A stretch of 64,000 nucleotides of DNA, taken from NCBI RefSeq assembly GCF_000801105.2, contig NC_079516.1, positions 48,715,265 through 48,779,264 of the forward strand. Direction: 5' to 3'. Of this stretch, positions 1-9,849 are shown one piece after another; position 1 is the first letter of the stretch; each line of letters opens with the position of its first letter. The DNA is from Raphanus sativus (Eukaryota; Streptophyta; Magnoliopsida; Brassicales; Brassicaceae). Below the pieces are notes generated by a model. The model had not been told where the DNA came from and did not search any database. It worked only from the letters and a program-made list of their open reading frames with translations. A program made the position numbers and the translations under genes.

Positions 1-1557
1 TTTTTTTTTTTGTCAAACCATAATCTATTCTATTAATTCTTCAACATGTCCAATTGAAATTGGGTTATGTCCAATTTAAAATGTAACTACATAAAGTAAA
101 CTATAACTACTTCTAAGATATTTATATAACTGCTCCACATTCTATGTGTAAGATTACGTTTGAAAATATAACCGTGAGAGTCAAAACACATATAACTATT
201 AAACGCTGTCGTTTCTTTCTTTGTGAAACCGCATGCATGATTCTTTACAATATGTTTCAATGCTGACCGTTGAGACTTATATCTTATTTATCTTAGGCAG
301 GGATATACATTGACTTCTTAACTCAGTTTTTTTTTCTCGTCAGCAACTTAGTTTTTAGATTTTTTCATTTGATATATAAAATATCAAAAATAGTTTAGAT
401 TATTTGAATATTTTGTTAACAAATTAAGATTTATGATATCTGACAAAAATATCAAGATTTTAAAATTCATAAATATATATTTATTTAATAAGTTATTGAC
501 ATGAAAACTGAAAATCCTAACTTCTTAATCAAAAATTATACAAAACAGATTTAAAAACATAATTAAAAACTAAAAGAAAAGTAAATTTTATCTATTGATT
601 CAACCAGAAGTTTAATCGGTAACCGGGTTCCGGGTTTTAGTGATATCTGCGGATTTTATTGGATTTTTAAATAGTAAGACTTAAAAATTCATAAATATTA
701 CATGCGTCATGTGAATAATAAAATTAAACCTTAAATCCAAAGTAAATCAAAAGTAGAACATTTTTAATAAATTGCCAATTACAAAACTGAAAAACCTAAC
801 TTCTTTATTAAAAACTATACAATCAGATTTTAAAAACATAATTAAAAACTAAAAGAAAGTAAAAATTATCTATTGGTTCAACCGGTAATCGTATCCGGGT
901 CTTAGTGATTTTTGCAGGTTTTATTAGGTTTTTAAATATTAGTTTTTTTCACAAAATCCAAATCGGATTTATCTTGGGTCACCAAATTTATCGGTTAAAC
1001 CACATATCCCAATCTGGCTTCAAAACACTGAGTATGAGACTTTTAAAATATATAATTTTTATAATAATTATATAATTAATTTTAAAAAATTATAACCCGC
1101 AGATAACCGCAAAATTAAATGAGGCGGATGTCCGTACAAATTATTTGTTTGCAGGCTGTGCGGGTTATATTTTTGACCAAAACAAAATTAAAACCAGCGG
1201 GTTGGCGGGTTCGACCGGAAACCCAGCCCTAACCGAACATATACCGGATCGACTTTTTAAATTGCTATTATTGAATAAAATATATTTTGATTAAAATTTA
1301 CACACAAGTATGATTACAAAAAAAAATATAAAGATAATCACAAAGAAAACACAAATATGAAAATTAAATTAAAACTGATCTAACAGCCAAGGCTTCTGCC
1401 ATAAGAGGCGACGAGACATGCAAAGAGGTCGCCGAATGATTGGTAGCCGAAACCCGATCATAAAAAAAATACACTGACCGTTTTTTAACAAGTAAAAAAT
1501 GTAGAGGTCTATATTGTCAACAAGTAAAATATAGAGGCCTACTTTGAAACATTTCTA
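1..1557. other. Repeat-rich AT-rich intergenic flank
   Basis: No credible coding region is visible. The stretch is AT-rich and built from degenerate repeats, including a direct repeat at about 495-945 (listed separately). About 100 bp near 1238-1350 is clearly similar to about 58337-58460 inside the large Helitron, with the same ordered blocks around a shared AAAATATATTTT core. This ties the flank to the same interspersed repeat family. The interpretation as decayed transposon DNA is inference. Confidence 0.6.
495..945. repeat. Direct repeat of about 170 bp, two copies
   Basis: A block at about 495-675 recurs at about 780-945. Both copies carry, in the same order, 'aacttctt', 'aaaaacataattaaaaacta', 'tctattg.ttcaacc', a 'ccgggt.ttagtgat' box and 'ttttat.ggtttttaaat'. 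The copies differ by many small changes, so this is an old duplication, probably inside a transposable element. No coding potential is seen. Confidence 0.7.
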
Positions 1558-2040
1558 AATTCGACTCGGTCGTCGTTCACTCATTCACTGCGCAGACTAC
1601 AGATCACAGTTTGGGTCACTTGAGCCTCTCTCTCTCTTTCTCCAAGGTACTGTTTCTTCTCTGCATCGAGATTCTATCCTTGATGGAGACGGAAGTGGAT
1701 TATGATTGTCGATTGATGAGTATCTATCCTAGAATCTTCCGATGGTGACTCTATCGTTTCTCTAGGTCACGCTTGATTTAGTCTTACGAACATGAATGTG
1801 TTATCTTATAGTGAATTCTTTGTTTTGTTGTTAAGTGTGCCATGTTCTTGTTTAACCTGAACTTTTAGGTTTACAAATTGGTTATTACTGAAAGGATTGG
1901 TTGGATGGTATTTTGCAAGTGATGCTGCTGAAAGAAATGTTAATTTCATTCTTCATCAGATTGATTTGTCTTCAGTGGCCAAGTTCCTGTTAAGTGGATA
2001 CAACTTGTTCAGCTCAGCGCTGGTAATTTTATTATTATTT
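1558..2040 (+). pseudogene. Possible leader and exon relic of an unidentified gene
   Basis: This block is less AT-rich than its surroundings and looks like gene 5' DNA. It has a CT-rich stretch ending in a donor-like CCAAG|GTACTG near 1646. An open block at 1869-2022 lies between an acceptor-like CTTTTAG|G and a donor-like CTG|GTAAT. In frame from 1870 this block has no stop for 51 codons and includes the peptide WYFASDAAERNVNFILHQID. I do not recognise the protein. No further exon follows, because the 3' end of the LRR gene begins at 2098 on the other strand. It may be a truncated gene or chance. Confidence 0.25.
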
Positions 2041-2097
2041 GGGAATGATCAGGTACATTATTTTTTGTAAGGTACATTGTAGTACCGTATGTTGTTA

Positions 2098-4833
2098 CTA
2101 TAACAATCTCCTATTAACGTCTTGAGGACATTTTTTAGGAAGTGGTTTCCCACAGAGCAACTCGTTTCCTATGTAAATGGACGGATCTTGAAACTTCGGC
2201 AGCTTTGGTATGCGCCCTTCCAGTTTATTGAACGAAAGGTTCAGCTTCTGCAGAGAAGATATCACTGACAAGCTCTCAGGAATGGCACCAGAAAACATGT
2301 TTCTCGACAGATCAAGCGTCTCCAAGCGACCGAGTTTTGAAATCTCCCCGGGGATGCTTCCTGCTATCGAGTTTCTTGATAAGTTCAGGATTCTAAGGTA
2401 AGAGAGGTCCAAGATCTCCGCTGGGATCTCTCCGTTTATGTTGTTTCCAGATAGATTGATGCTGTTGACAATATCTTGGTATTTACGAGCTCTCGTAACG
2501 ACGAAGACAAGATTCTGGAACACCTCGAAGTTTGTTGTACCACGAGCAATGGCTGTGAGGTTGCTAATGCATTTTGGAACCGGGCCTGATATTTTGTTTC
2601 CCGAGAGATCAAGAATGTGTAGATTGGGAACGCTGCAGAGACTATCTGGGATTTGACCATCGAAGGAGTTACTCTGCAGACGAAGCATGAACAGAGAAGA
2701 GAGCTTACTTAGCCACGACGGAAGTGTCCCACTCAGCTTGTTTCCTCCAAGATCAATGTTCGTAAGACCAGAGCAGTTCTGAAGCGTGTCTGGGATTTTA
2801 CCTCGCAATGCGTTCTGGTTCAGAAGCAAGACGCTGAGAGAAGGCAACACGCCGAGAGAGGGAGGTATCTCGCCTGATAAGCTGTTCTCAGAGGCGTCGA
2901 TTCCGTAAAGCATGAAGGAACGGTGCCAGCAGTTTGGGAAGCTACCGGAGAAACGGTTGTTTCTTAGGGAGAGAATCTGCAGTCCGGAGACTTCACATAG
3001 AGACGATGGGATCTCTCCGGTGAAGCTGTTGTGAAAGAGGTATAGCTTTTCCATCCTTGGCATCAAGACGTTTATGTTGGCTGGAAGAGGACCAGAGAAG
3101 TTGTTCTCGTAAAGACGAAGCTCTGTTGCGTTTGTTGTCCAGAGAGGGAAAGGGCCTTGGAAGTTGTTGGAGCTCAAGTCAACGGTGTTTAAATTAGGGA
3201 ACACAAGGTTTTGAGGTAATGTACCTTTGATTCTGTTGTTTGCTAGAATCAGGTACGTTACATCAGAAGCTATACCGGAGAACCAGGTGTGGGGTATTGC
3301 GTCTGCAATGCCAGTGTTCCTGAGTGTGACAGAGTTGAGTTCGGTTTGTACTTGAAGCCACATTGGAAACTTAGGTCCGATCCGGCAGTTCTCGATGTTG
3401 ATCAGCTCCAGTCTGAAAGGAGGAACCCATGTAGATGGGACCTTAAAGACGAGAGATCTGTTTGGTTGAGTGTTGAGACGGAAGCTTTTCAAGCTTCTTA
3501 GATTGACGAAATGAGACTTGAGGAGAACGCCTTCCCATGTGTTGGCCATCAAGTCTAGATCCACAAGCTCAGCAAGCTTCCCCAAGCTCTCTGGGATGTT
3601 CCCGTTCATGGCGTTGAAAGAAAGATCAAGTCTCTTCAGTGAAACCATGTTTCCTATAGAAGAAGGGATCGAACCCGTGAAGGAGTTGGATGAAAGATCC
3701 AGAATCTGTAGTTTCCTCAACGCTCCAAGCGACTCGGGTAATGTCCCAGCTAACTTGTTGGAACTGAGATCGAGAAAGACCAAGCTATTGTCTTTGTTTT
3801 TGGAGAATGCGTCTAGAAACCCGTTGATTTGACCGTTGAGTTCGTTTGCAGAGAGGTCTAGATACTTCATCTGAGGAAGCTCTCCAAGGACCGATGGAAC
3901 TTCTCCCGTGAGTCCGAGATTATTAGACAGATCTAATGTCTCCAGAAGCTTGAGGTTCTTGAATCCGGAAGGAATGGATCCCTGGAGAAAGTCCCATCTG
4001 AGGAACAGCTTTCTGAGGCTGGTGAGATCAAAGAGCCAGTTGGGTATCGGCGAGCTGAGTGAGTTTTCAGATAAATCAAGAACTTCGAGGAGCTTCAGAT
4101 TTGCTGACGAAGACAAGGAGAGAGGTAAGTTCTTGAGCTCGCTGTTGAACAAGTGCAACTCCTTCAGGTTTGAGAGTTTACTGAAATCATGTAACCAGGT
4201 TTCACCGGCACCGCTTAGATTCACATACCCCATGTTGAGGTAAGTCAGTGAAGAAGACAGACCCGAAAGCCACTTGAGGTCGCTTGCGCGCAAAGCGAAC
4301 GTACCGGAGTCACTAAACGACTCAGCGTACAGGTCAAGAGATTCAAGCTTCGACAAGTTGCCAAGATTCGGAGGAACTTCACCGGAGAACGATGAGGAAG
4401 AAAGATTCAAGTACCTCAGAGTAACGATGTGTCCGATGAACTCAGGGATCACCAGGCCGTTGAAGTCGTTTGAACTCAAGTCAAGATAGCTCAAGAACTT
4501 GAGACGGGTCAGAGACTGATGGATCTTACCCCGCAAGCAACCTCTTTTGTACTCATCGGAGTTCACTAATTGACTCGGGTTTCTGAGATCAATCTTGATG
4601 ACGTGGTTACTCCTGGCGTCGCAGAGAACACCAGTCCAGCTGCAGCAGTCAGGTCCGGACCAAGAAGAGAGCCGACCGGAAAGATCGGTAAGTGACTGTT
4701 TGAAGGTGAGAAGAGCTTCTCGCTCGGTGGATATGCATTTAGGACTAGCCGCTGATCCTAAATCAGGGCTGTTGAGAAGAAAGATGAGAACAAGAAAGGA
4801 GAAGAAGAAGCTTGGCCTGAGCTTGAGGTCCAT
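2098..4833 (-). CDS. Secreted leucine-rich-repeat receptor-like protein without a membrane anchor (At2g34930-type)
   Basis: A single exon encodes 911 aa. I chose the ATG at 4831-4833 (MDLKLRPS) over an upstream in-frame ATG at 4918-4920. It starts directly with a hydrophobic signal peptide (residues about 8-28) and lies about 50 bp downstream of a TATA box. The order is signal peptide, a cysteine-paired LRR N-cap (CISTEREALLTFKQSL ... WSGPDCCSWTGVLCD), more than 20 extracellular plant-type LRRs (LxxLxxLxLxxNxLxGxIP), a short island-like insert around KYQDIVNSINLSGNN, four last LRRs and a C-cap with LLCGKPLPKKC. The chain ends there. There is no acidic linker, transmembrane helix or kinase, so it is probably apoplastic or needs a partner receptor. 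The family is annotated as disease-resistance-like; ligand and role are unknown. It is probably the orthologue of At2g34930. Confidence 0.9.
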   Translation of the reverse strand: MDLKLRPSFFFSFLVLIFLLNSPDLGSAASPKCISTEREALLTFKQSLTDLSGRLSSWSGPDCCSWTGVLCDARSNHVIKIDLRNPSQLVNSDEYKRGCLRGKIHQSLTRLKFLSYLDLSSNDFNGLVIPEFIGHIVTLRYLNLSSSSFSGEVPPNLGNLSKLESLDLYAESFSDSGTFALRASDLKWLSGLSSSLTYLNMGYVNLSGAGETWLHDFSKLSNLKELHLFNSELKNLPLSLSSSANLKLLEVLDLSENSLSSPIPNWLFDLTSLRKLFLRWDFLQGSIPSGFKNLKLLETLDLSNNLGLTGEVPSVLGELPQMKYLDLSANELNGQINGFLDAFSKNKDNSLVFLDLSSNKLAGTLPESLGALRKLQILDLSSNSFTGSIPSSIGNMVSLKRLDLSFNAMNGNIPESLGKLAELVDLDLMANTWEGVLLKSHFVNLRSLKSFRLNTQPNRSLVFKVPSTWVPPFRLELINIENCRIGPKFPMWLQVQTELNSVTLRNTGIADAIPHTWFSGIASDVTYLILANNRIKGTLPQNLVFPNLNTVDLSSNNFQGPFPLWTTNATELRLYENNFSGPLPANINVLMPRMEKLYLFHNSFTGEIPSSLCEVSGLQILSLRNNRFSGSFPNCWHRSFMLYGIDASENSLSGEIPPSLGVLPSLSVLLLNQNALRGKIPDTLQNCSGLTNIDLGGNKLSGTLPSWLSKLSSLFMLRLQSNSFDGQIPDSLCSVPNLHILDLSGNKISGPVPKCISNLTAIARGTTNFEVFQNLVFVVTRARKYQDIVNSINLSGNNINGEIPAEILDLSYLRILNLSRNSIAGSIPGEISKLGRLETLDLSRNMFSGAIPESLSVISSLQKLNLSFNKLEGRIPKLPKFQDPSIYIGNELLCGKPLPKKCPQDVNRRLL

Positions 4834-4879
4834 ACTTGAGCTATGTTTGTCTGTTTGTTGGTTTCTTTTGTCAAAAACG

Positions 4880-4888
4880 TTTATATAG
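4880..4888 (-). promoter_or_regulatory. TATA box of the LRR gene
   Basis: On the minus strand the sequence reads CTATATAA about 50 bp upstream of the chosen ATG at 4833. The spacing suits a transcription start near 4850 and a very short leader. This argues against translation starting at 4920, which would lie upstream of the TATA box. Confidence 0.6.
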
Positions 4889-4920
4889 ATGTTGAAACGC
4901 AGACATATTAGACCCAGCAT

Positions 4921-5663
4921 TGTGTATAATACACAAACTGAATCATGTTTCTACGCGTATATCTGTATCAGATACAAACGCGGTTTATATCACAATTTAA
5001 TATTATCTAAATATGAATAAGGACATGTGAAAAATGGCTGGCGTGCATCGAGCTTAGTGCAATTAGATATTTGATCATTACATGGCTCGTGGTGGTGTTT
5101 TGTGGGATGACCACTCGTCCATTCATACTGCAGCTGTTAGATATTTTGGGATCTTGTCTATTACTGTCTGAACAACGAAGCAATTCCCCGGAATGGGCTT
5201 TCAGGCCCATAGAAATGGTAACATTTTTGGGTCTTCTCTCTATGGACTTTTAAAAGCATCCAATTATTTTGCCTCTAGATCAATTACATTGATACCGGCT
5301 TGTGCAGACAGATGCAGATGGTTTTTCACAATTGTAGTTCTATTGCAGGCATGTCATTATCTGCTTATATATTCTAACCATCTTCGGGTAATATCACTTT
5401 GATGTTTGTGACATCTTTTTACGCATTATCTTTCATCAAACTCTAGTTATCCTTTTTACAAACATTAATAATACAGTCATACATGAATTCAGAAATAGAA
5501 GTATCTATTATATGTCTCAGTACATACAACTCGATAGCCAAGACAGTAACGAAGACTCGTACCAAAAAAAACTCAAGTCGTCTGTAATGAAGACTGTTGT
5601 ATCTATTACTCGGAAAGTTTGTATGCAATTGCCAAAAAAAAAAATCTAAAAATACAACCATTA
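4921..5663. other. Intergenic; no gene seen
   Basis: Short overlapping frames are present but none has family features or codon bias. In Arabidopsis, from memory, a vacuolar sorting receptor (VSR5) and an amino-acid transporter (CAT5) lie between the LRR gene and eIF2B-epsilon. Neither is recognisable here. A run of As at about 5634-5644 on the plus strand is the poly(T) terminator of the tRNA-Thr gene. Confidence 0.5.
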
Positions 5664-5737
5664 TGCTTTCATTGAGAGTTGAACTCAAGACCTCCCGCTT
5701 ACTAAACGGGTGCTCTAACCAACTGAGCTATGAAAGC
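5664..5737 (-). tRNA. tRNA-Thr (anticodon AGU)
   Basis: This is a 74-nt cloverleaf on the minus strand. The acceptor stem GCTTTCA/TGAAAGC is perfect and the discriminator is A. The D arm is GCTC...GAGC. The anticodon stem CCCGT/GCGGG encloses TTAGTAA, giving anticodon AGT for threonine ACU codons. The T arm TTGAG/CTCAA carries the B box GTTCAACTC. There is no intron. Downstream T runs, seen as A runs at 5648-5652 and 5634-5644 on the plus strand, fit a pol III terminator. Confidence 0.96.
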
Positions 5738-5946
5738 TTTGTTTGAACGTTTTTAAACAACGTTAAAGACCTATACATTATGATTCAAACAAATCCTTGT
5801 ATCTATCTATCTCTAATAAAAAACGCAATTTCACAAATCAAGCTTCAGTTATTTTTTCACTAGACTCAGACTAGGAGGGTTTTAGGTTTTCATCGTGAAA
5901 CCGCCAATCGAATTTGATCAGAGGCGAAATCGTGATTCCAAGAGAT

Positions 5947-8121
5947 ATGGGTGCTCAGAAGAAAGGCGGCGGCGCTAGGGTGGTTTCAGACGACTCCGAG
6001 GAGCAGAGCCGCCAACGTCTCCAAGCCATCCTCCTCGCCGACAGCTTCACAACGAAGTTCCGTCCCGTAACCCTAGAACGCCCCAAGGTACTCTTACCAC
6101 TAGCGAACGTCCCGATGATCGATTACACCTTAGCCTGGCTCGAATCCGCCGGAATCGAAGAGGTATTCGTCTTCTGCTGCGCTCACTCCACGCAAATCAT
6201 CGACTACCTCGAAACCTCCGAGTGGCACACGCACCCGAACCTGGCGGTGAGAACGATCGAATCCCACAAATCGATCAGCGCCGGAGACGCCTTGCGTTAC
6301 ATCTACGAGCAGCAGACGGAGACGTCTCAGATCCAAGGCGACTTCGTCCTCGTGAGCGGAGACACCGTGAGCAACATGCCGCTCGCGGATCTGATCCGAG
6401 AACACAGGGAGAGGAAGAAGAGAGACGAGAAAGCCATCATGACGATGGTCATCAAGAAGTCGAAACCGTCTCCGATCACGCACCAGTCGAGGCTAGGAAC
6501 AGATCAGCTCTTCATCGCTGTGGATCCCGTGACGAAGCAGCTTCTCCATTACGAGGAGGATAAGGTCGATCATCACGCGAGAGGAGGGAGTGTTTGCTTG
6601 GATAAGTCGTTGATGGAGAGCAATCCGTCTGTGTTGCTTTACAACGATATGCAGGATTGCAACATTGATATATGCTCTCCTGAGGTGCTTAGTCTCTTTG
6701 AGGATAACTTTGATTATCAGCATTTGCGGCGTCATTTTGTGAAAGGTGTGCTTGTTGATGATATCATGGGGTATAAGATCTTTACTCATGAGATTGGGTC
6801 GAGTTACGCTGCTAGGGTTGATAATTTCAGGAGCTATGATACTGTTAGCAAGGATATTATTCAGAGGTGGACGTATCCTTATGTGCCTGATATCAATTTC
6901 GGTGGGAACCGTCCTCTGAAGGTTGGGAGACAAGGGATATACAGGGCTTGTGATGCGGTTCTGTCGCGTTCTGCTGATGTTGGGGCTTCCAGTGTTGTTG
7001 GTTACGGGACGAAGATTGGGAATGGGGATAGGATCTTGAACTCGGTTATTGGGAATGGATGTTCTATTGGTTCGAATGTGGTGATTGAAGGGTCTTATAT
7101 ATGGAACAATGTTACGATTGAAGATGGGTGTGAGATAAGGAACGCTATTGTCTGTGATGGGGTGAGGATCAGAGCAGGGGCTGTTTTGGAACCAGGTGTT
7201 GTTCTGTCTTTCAATGTTGTGGTTGGGAGGGGCTTTGTTGTACCTGCGTATTCAAAGGTTTCGTTGCTTCAACAGCCGATGAAGGAAGACAGCGATGAAG
7301 AGCTGGAATATGCTGATAGTAGCAGCGGGACTGCAGATCGTTTGTCGGGCTTGAGTTTGGAAATGGAGTCCAAGGCATCTGAGCTTGGTCCTGATGGAGC
7401 AGGTTACATATGGGAAGTATGTGAAGGGGCACACGATGAGGAGTGGAAGCATTCTGTTGCACCAATCCCTGAGGATAAACTTGCTGAGATCGCTCAGGCT
7501 ATGGACGATGATGACATGGAGGACGAAAGTGTTGTCCCGACTTCTGGAGAGTTGAAATCTGATGCTGATAGTATCAACACTGATGTGAATGATCCAGGTG
7601 ATGATTATAGCTACTTTGAGAAAGAAGTTGAAGGTACCTTCTTAAGGGCCGTTGAGGAGGGTATCAAAGTGGAACTTGGAATTTTGGAGATTAACTCACT
7701 TCGTTTGTCATACAACATGGAATCTGCGGATTGTGCTGGAGCAATATTCTACTCTATGATGAAGCATGCAGTTGATAATCCACACAGCTCTGCTAGTGAG
7801 CTGTTTAAAAACGCCTCGAACATCATTGCAAAGTGGAAGGGACTTCTCGGGTTCTATGTGAAGCAAACTGATGAACAGATAGAAGTGATAATGAAGTTTG
7901 AAGAGATGTGTCAAGAAACTGCAAAGGAGTTGGGACCTTTGTTTGCTCAGATTCTGCATGTTCTGTATGATAAAGATGTGGTGCAGGAAGATGCGATTCT
8001 GAGATGGGCGGAAGAGAAAGCCGGTGCGGATGAAGCTGACAAAGTTTATCTGCAGCAATGTGAGACGTTCATACAGTGGCTCAAGGATGCTTCTGAGGAG
8101 GAAGATGAAGAAGATGACTGA
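5947..8121 (+). CDS. Translation initiation factor eIF2B epsilon subunit (guanine-nucleotide exchange)
   Basis: An intronless gene of 724 aa. It is the catalytic subunit of eIF2B, which exchanges GDP for GTP on eIF2 in the cytosol. The N-terminal nucleotidyltransferase-like domain (residues about 20-300) has RLQAILLADSFTTKFRPVTL and VLLPLANVPMIDYTLAWLE. A left-handed beta-helix of hexapeptide repeats (about 350-440: GYGTKIGNG, VIGNGCSIGSNVVIEG) follows. Next comes an acidic linker, and then a C-terminal W2/eIF5C HEAT domain (about 560-724) ending in WLKDASEEEDEEDD. I chose ATG 5947 (MGAQKKGGG) because the upstream frame extension to 5914 starts only with TTG. It is probably the orthologue of At2g34970. 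Third positions are C-rich for the first 600-700 bp and then switch to T/G-rich (see findings). Confidence 0.95.
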   Translation: MGAQKKGGGARVVSDDSEEQSRQRLQAILLADSFTTKFRPVTLERPKVLLPLANVPMIDYTLAWLESAGIEEVFVFCCAHSTQIIDYLETSEWHTHPNLAVRTIESHKSISAGDALRYIYEQQTETSQIQGDFVLVSGDTVSNMPLADLIREHRERKKRDEKAIMTMVIKKSKPSPITHQSRLGTDQLFIAVDPVTKQLLHYEEDKVDHHARGGSVCLDKSLMESNPSVLLYNDMQDCNIDICSPEVLSLFEDNFDYQHLRRHFVKGVLVDDIMGYKIFTHEIGSSYAARVDNFRSYDTVSKDIIQRWTYPYVPDINFGGNRPLKVGRQGIYRACDAVLSRSADVGASSVVGYGTKIGNGDRILNSVIGNGCSIGSNVVIEGSYIWNNVTIEDGCEIRNAIVCDGVRIRAGAVLEPGVVLSFNVVVGRGFVVPAYSKVSLLQQPMKEDSDEELEYADSSSGTADRLSGLSLEMESKASELGPDGAGYIWEVCEGAHDEEWKHSVAPIPEDKLAEIAQAMDDDDMEDESVVPTSGELKSDADSINTDVNDPGDDYSYFEKEVEGTFLRAVEEGIKVELGILEINSLRLSYNMESADCAGAIFYSMMKHAVDNPHSSASELFKNASNIIAKWKGLLGFYVKQTDEQIEVIMKFEEMCQETAKELGPLFAQILHVLYDKDVVQEDAILRWAEEKAGADEADKVYLQQCETFIQWLKDASEEEDEEDD

Positions 8122-8922
8122 ACTGGTAATGATAATTCTACCTACTTTGAAAGCCATTTGAGATGGTCTCATATTTTGATTGATCATTTACGTGTTGAGA
8201 GATGCTCTACTTTTATCAACAAACCTTATTTTCCATCTTTGTTCTTCTGTTGTTTAGTGAGATACTGTCTCAGCCATTTGCAGAAGTGCTTGGCATGTAT
8301 TTTGACTAAATCTCATGTTTAGCCATCTTTTCCCGACTTCAGTAATCAATGTTTATTCTTAAAACTTGATCGAAGCAACTAATGTTAACCTGTAACTTTG
8401 AGTTAACAACCAAAAACATTTGAACACTTTTTCCATATACTAATGTAACAGAGAAAACACCCCACTACTGTAAGCTGTACTTTACACCTAACACATCATT
8501 GACGATAGCAACCCAATTATCAGAATCCACACAAAGAAAACAAAACATAATAATCAAGGTGCCTCTTACAGATTCACACAAAAAAACTAAAAGAGTATGA
8601 TCTAAGATATAATGGGTTAACCTCGCAAGTGCCCTTTGTGTTTGGACCAGAGATGCATAAGAATCGAGAATCCTAGACAGAACACCAACAGATGCTTTTG
8701 GACAAACCAATATGAAAACCGACTGAGATTTTCTTTTATTATAAGGACCTTTGTCTTAACACAATTGCGTAAAAACCCCAAAGTATTTCCAATAACACCC
8801 ATGTACTTTATCTTATTTACAAAATGCACCACAAATTCGCAAGATCTTCCGTAGCGTATTCTCTCTCTTCCTCTCGATTAAGCGCTTCTTCGATCCTCCG
8901 TCGCCGTAACTCAAATCTCACG
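8122..8922. other. 3' region of eIF2B-epsilon and upstream region of SETH1
   Basis: No gene is seen. The first part is probably the 3' untranslated region of eIF2B-epsilon. The last part (about 8820-8922) is CT-rich, as expected for the SETH1 leader. An ATG at 8824 is in frame with SETH1 but adds a 33-residue basic, serine-rich extension not expected in PIG-C proteins. It could be an extended start, but I do not favour it. Confidence 0.5.
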
Positions 8923-9849
8923 ATGGACAAGCCCCTCGCCGGAGACTCTCCTCCTCCTCGGCCCAAATGGCGTAAAGTAGCGTACGGAGGGATGCAGATC
9001 GGATACGACGACAACTACACAGACGAAACCTTCCTCGAAGAGATGGTGATGAACGCCAACGTCGTCCGCCGCGACTTGCTCAAAGCGATGAAAGACTCCG
9101 TCTCCATCTCCCAGTACCTCTGCATCGTCGCCCTCGTCGTCCTCGTCTGGTTCCACACTCTCCAATCATCCTTAGACGAGAACTCCCTCCTCCTCCTCGA
9201 TCTCTCCCTCTTAGCCTCAGGCTTCCTCGTCCTCCTCCTCACCGAAGAGAACATGCTCTCCTTCACCCTCCTCATGCGTTACCTCGTCAACATCACCTTC
9301 TTCACTACAGGACTCTACATCCTAGCTCCTGTCTACCAGACCCTAACGAGATCAATCAGCTCCGATTCGATCTGGGCGGTTACTGTTTGTCTTCTTCTGC
9401 TTCACCTCTTCTTGCACGATTACTCCGGGTCAACCATCAGAGCTCCGGGAGCGTTGCTGAAGAACAACAGTCCGAGCTTGACGAGCTGTGTCTCCGTGAA
9501 CGCTTCGATTGTCGCCTCTGTGTTCGTCGCTTCGAGGCTTCCTTCGAGGGGACACGTCTTCGCTGTGATGCTCTTCTCGCTTCAGGTGTTTCTGTTCGCT
9601 CCTCTCGTTGCTTACTGCATCAAGAAGTTCTCGTTTGGGTTGCATCTGGGCTTCTCGTTTGCGTTGGTGGGTTTGACGCTCTACTCTGTTTATGTGTTGC
9701 ATAGGTTGTTCTTTGTTCTGTTTCTTGTTATTGTGGTTGTTGTTAATGTTGTGTGTCCTTATTGGCTGATAAGGATGCAGGAGTACAAGTTTGAGATTAA
9801 TGGTCCTTGGATGAGGCTAAGCTCTGTTTTGACATTACTGATTGATTGA
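8923..9849 (+). CDS. SETH1: GPI-anchor synthesis protein PIG-C/GPI2 (SETH1-like), C-terminus frameshifted
   Basis: An intronless gene of 308 aa, and the family is near 300. PIG-C is an ER-membrane subunit of the GPI-N-acetylglucosaminyltransferase that makes GlcNAc-PI, the first step of GPI-anchor synthesis. The N-terminus has the family motif [19 protein letters not shown], followed by a cytosolic segment and about eight hydrophobic helices. Start 8923 (MDKPLAGDS) gives the usual length; 8824 is an alternative. The family normally ends in a GPWDEA-type tail. Here the frame reads GPW then [12 protein letters not shown], while the +1 frame from 9810 reads [11 protein letters not shown] and stops at 9845. 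One base seems to be missing after TGG (9808-9810), by mutation or assembly error. The rest is intact. It is probably the orthologue of At2g34980. Confidence 0.9.
   Translation: MDKPLAGDSPPPRPKWRKVAYGGMQIGYDDNYTDETFLEEMVMNANVVRRDLLKAMKDSVSISQYLCIVALVVLVWFHTLQSSLDENSLLLLDLSLLASGFLVLLLTEENMLSFTLLMRYLVNITFFTTGLYILAPVYQTLTRSISSDSIWAVTVCLLLLHLFLHDYSGSTIRAPGALLKNNSPSLTSCVSVNASIVASVFVASRLPSRGHVFAVMLFSLQVFLFAPLVAYCIKKFSFGLHLGFSFALVGLTLYSVYVLHRLFFVLFLVIVVVVNVVCPYWLIRMQEYKFEINGPWMRLSSVLTLLID

Noticed and set aside
5914..5946. N-terminal extension of eIF2B-epsilon
   Set aside because: It would begin with TTG. The first ATG, at 5947, gives the family N-terminus MGAQKK.
6130..6563. Frames of 113-117 codons on both strands
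   Set aside because: They are shadows of the GC-rich 5' part of eIF2B-epsilon.
8824..8922. 33-residue N-terminal extension of SETH1 starting at an in-frame ATG
   Set aside because: It is Ser/Arg-rich and not expected in PIG-C proteins. Start 8923 gives the normal length, although the upstream ATG cannot be fully excluded.
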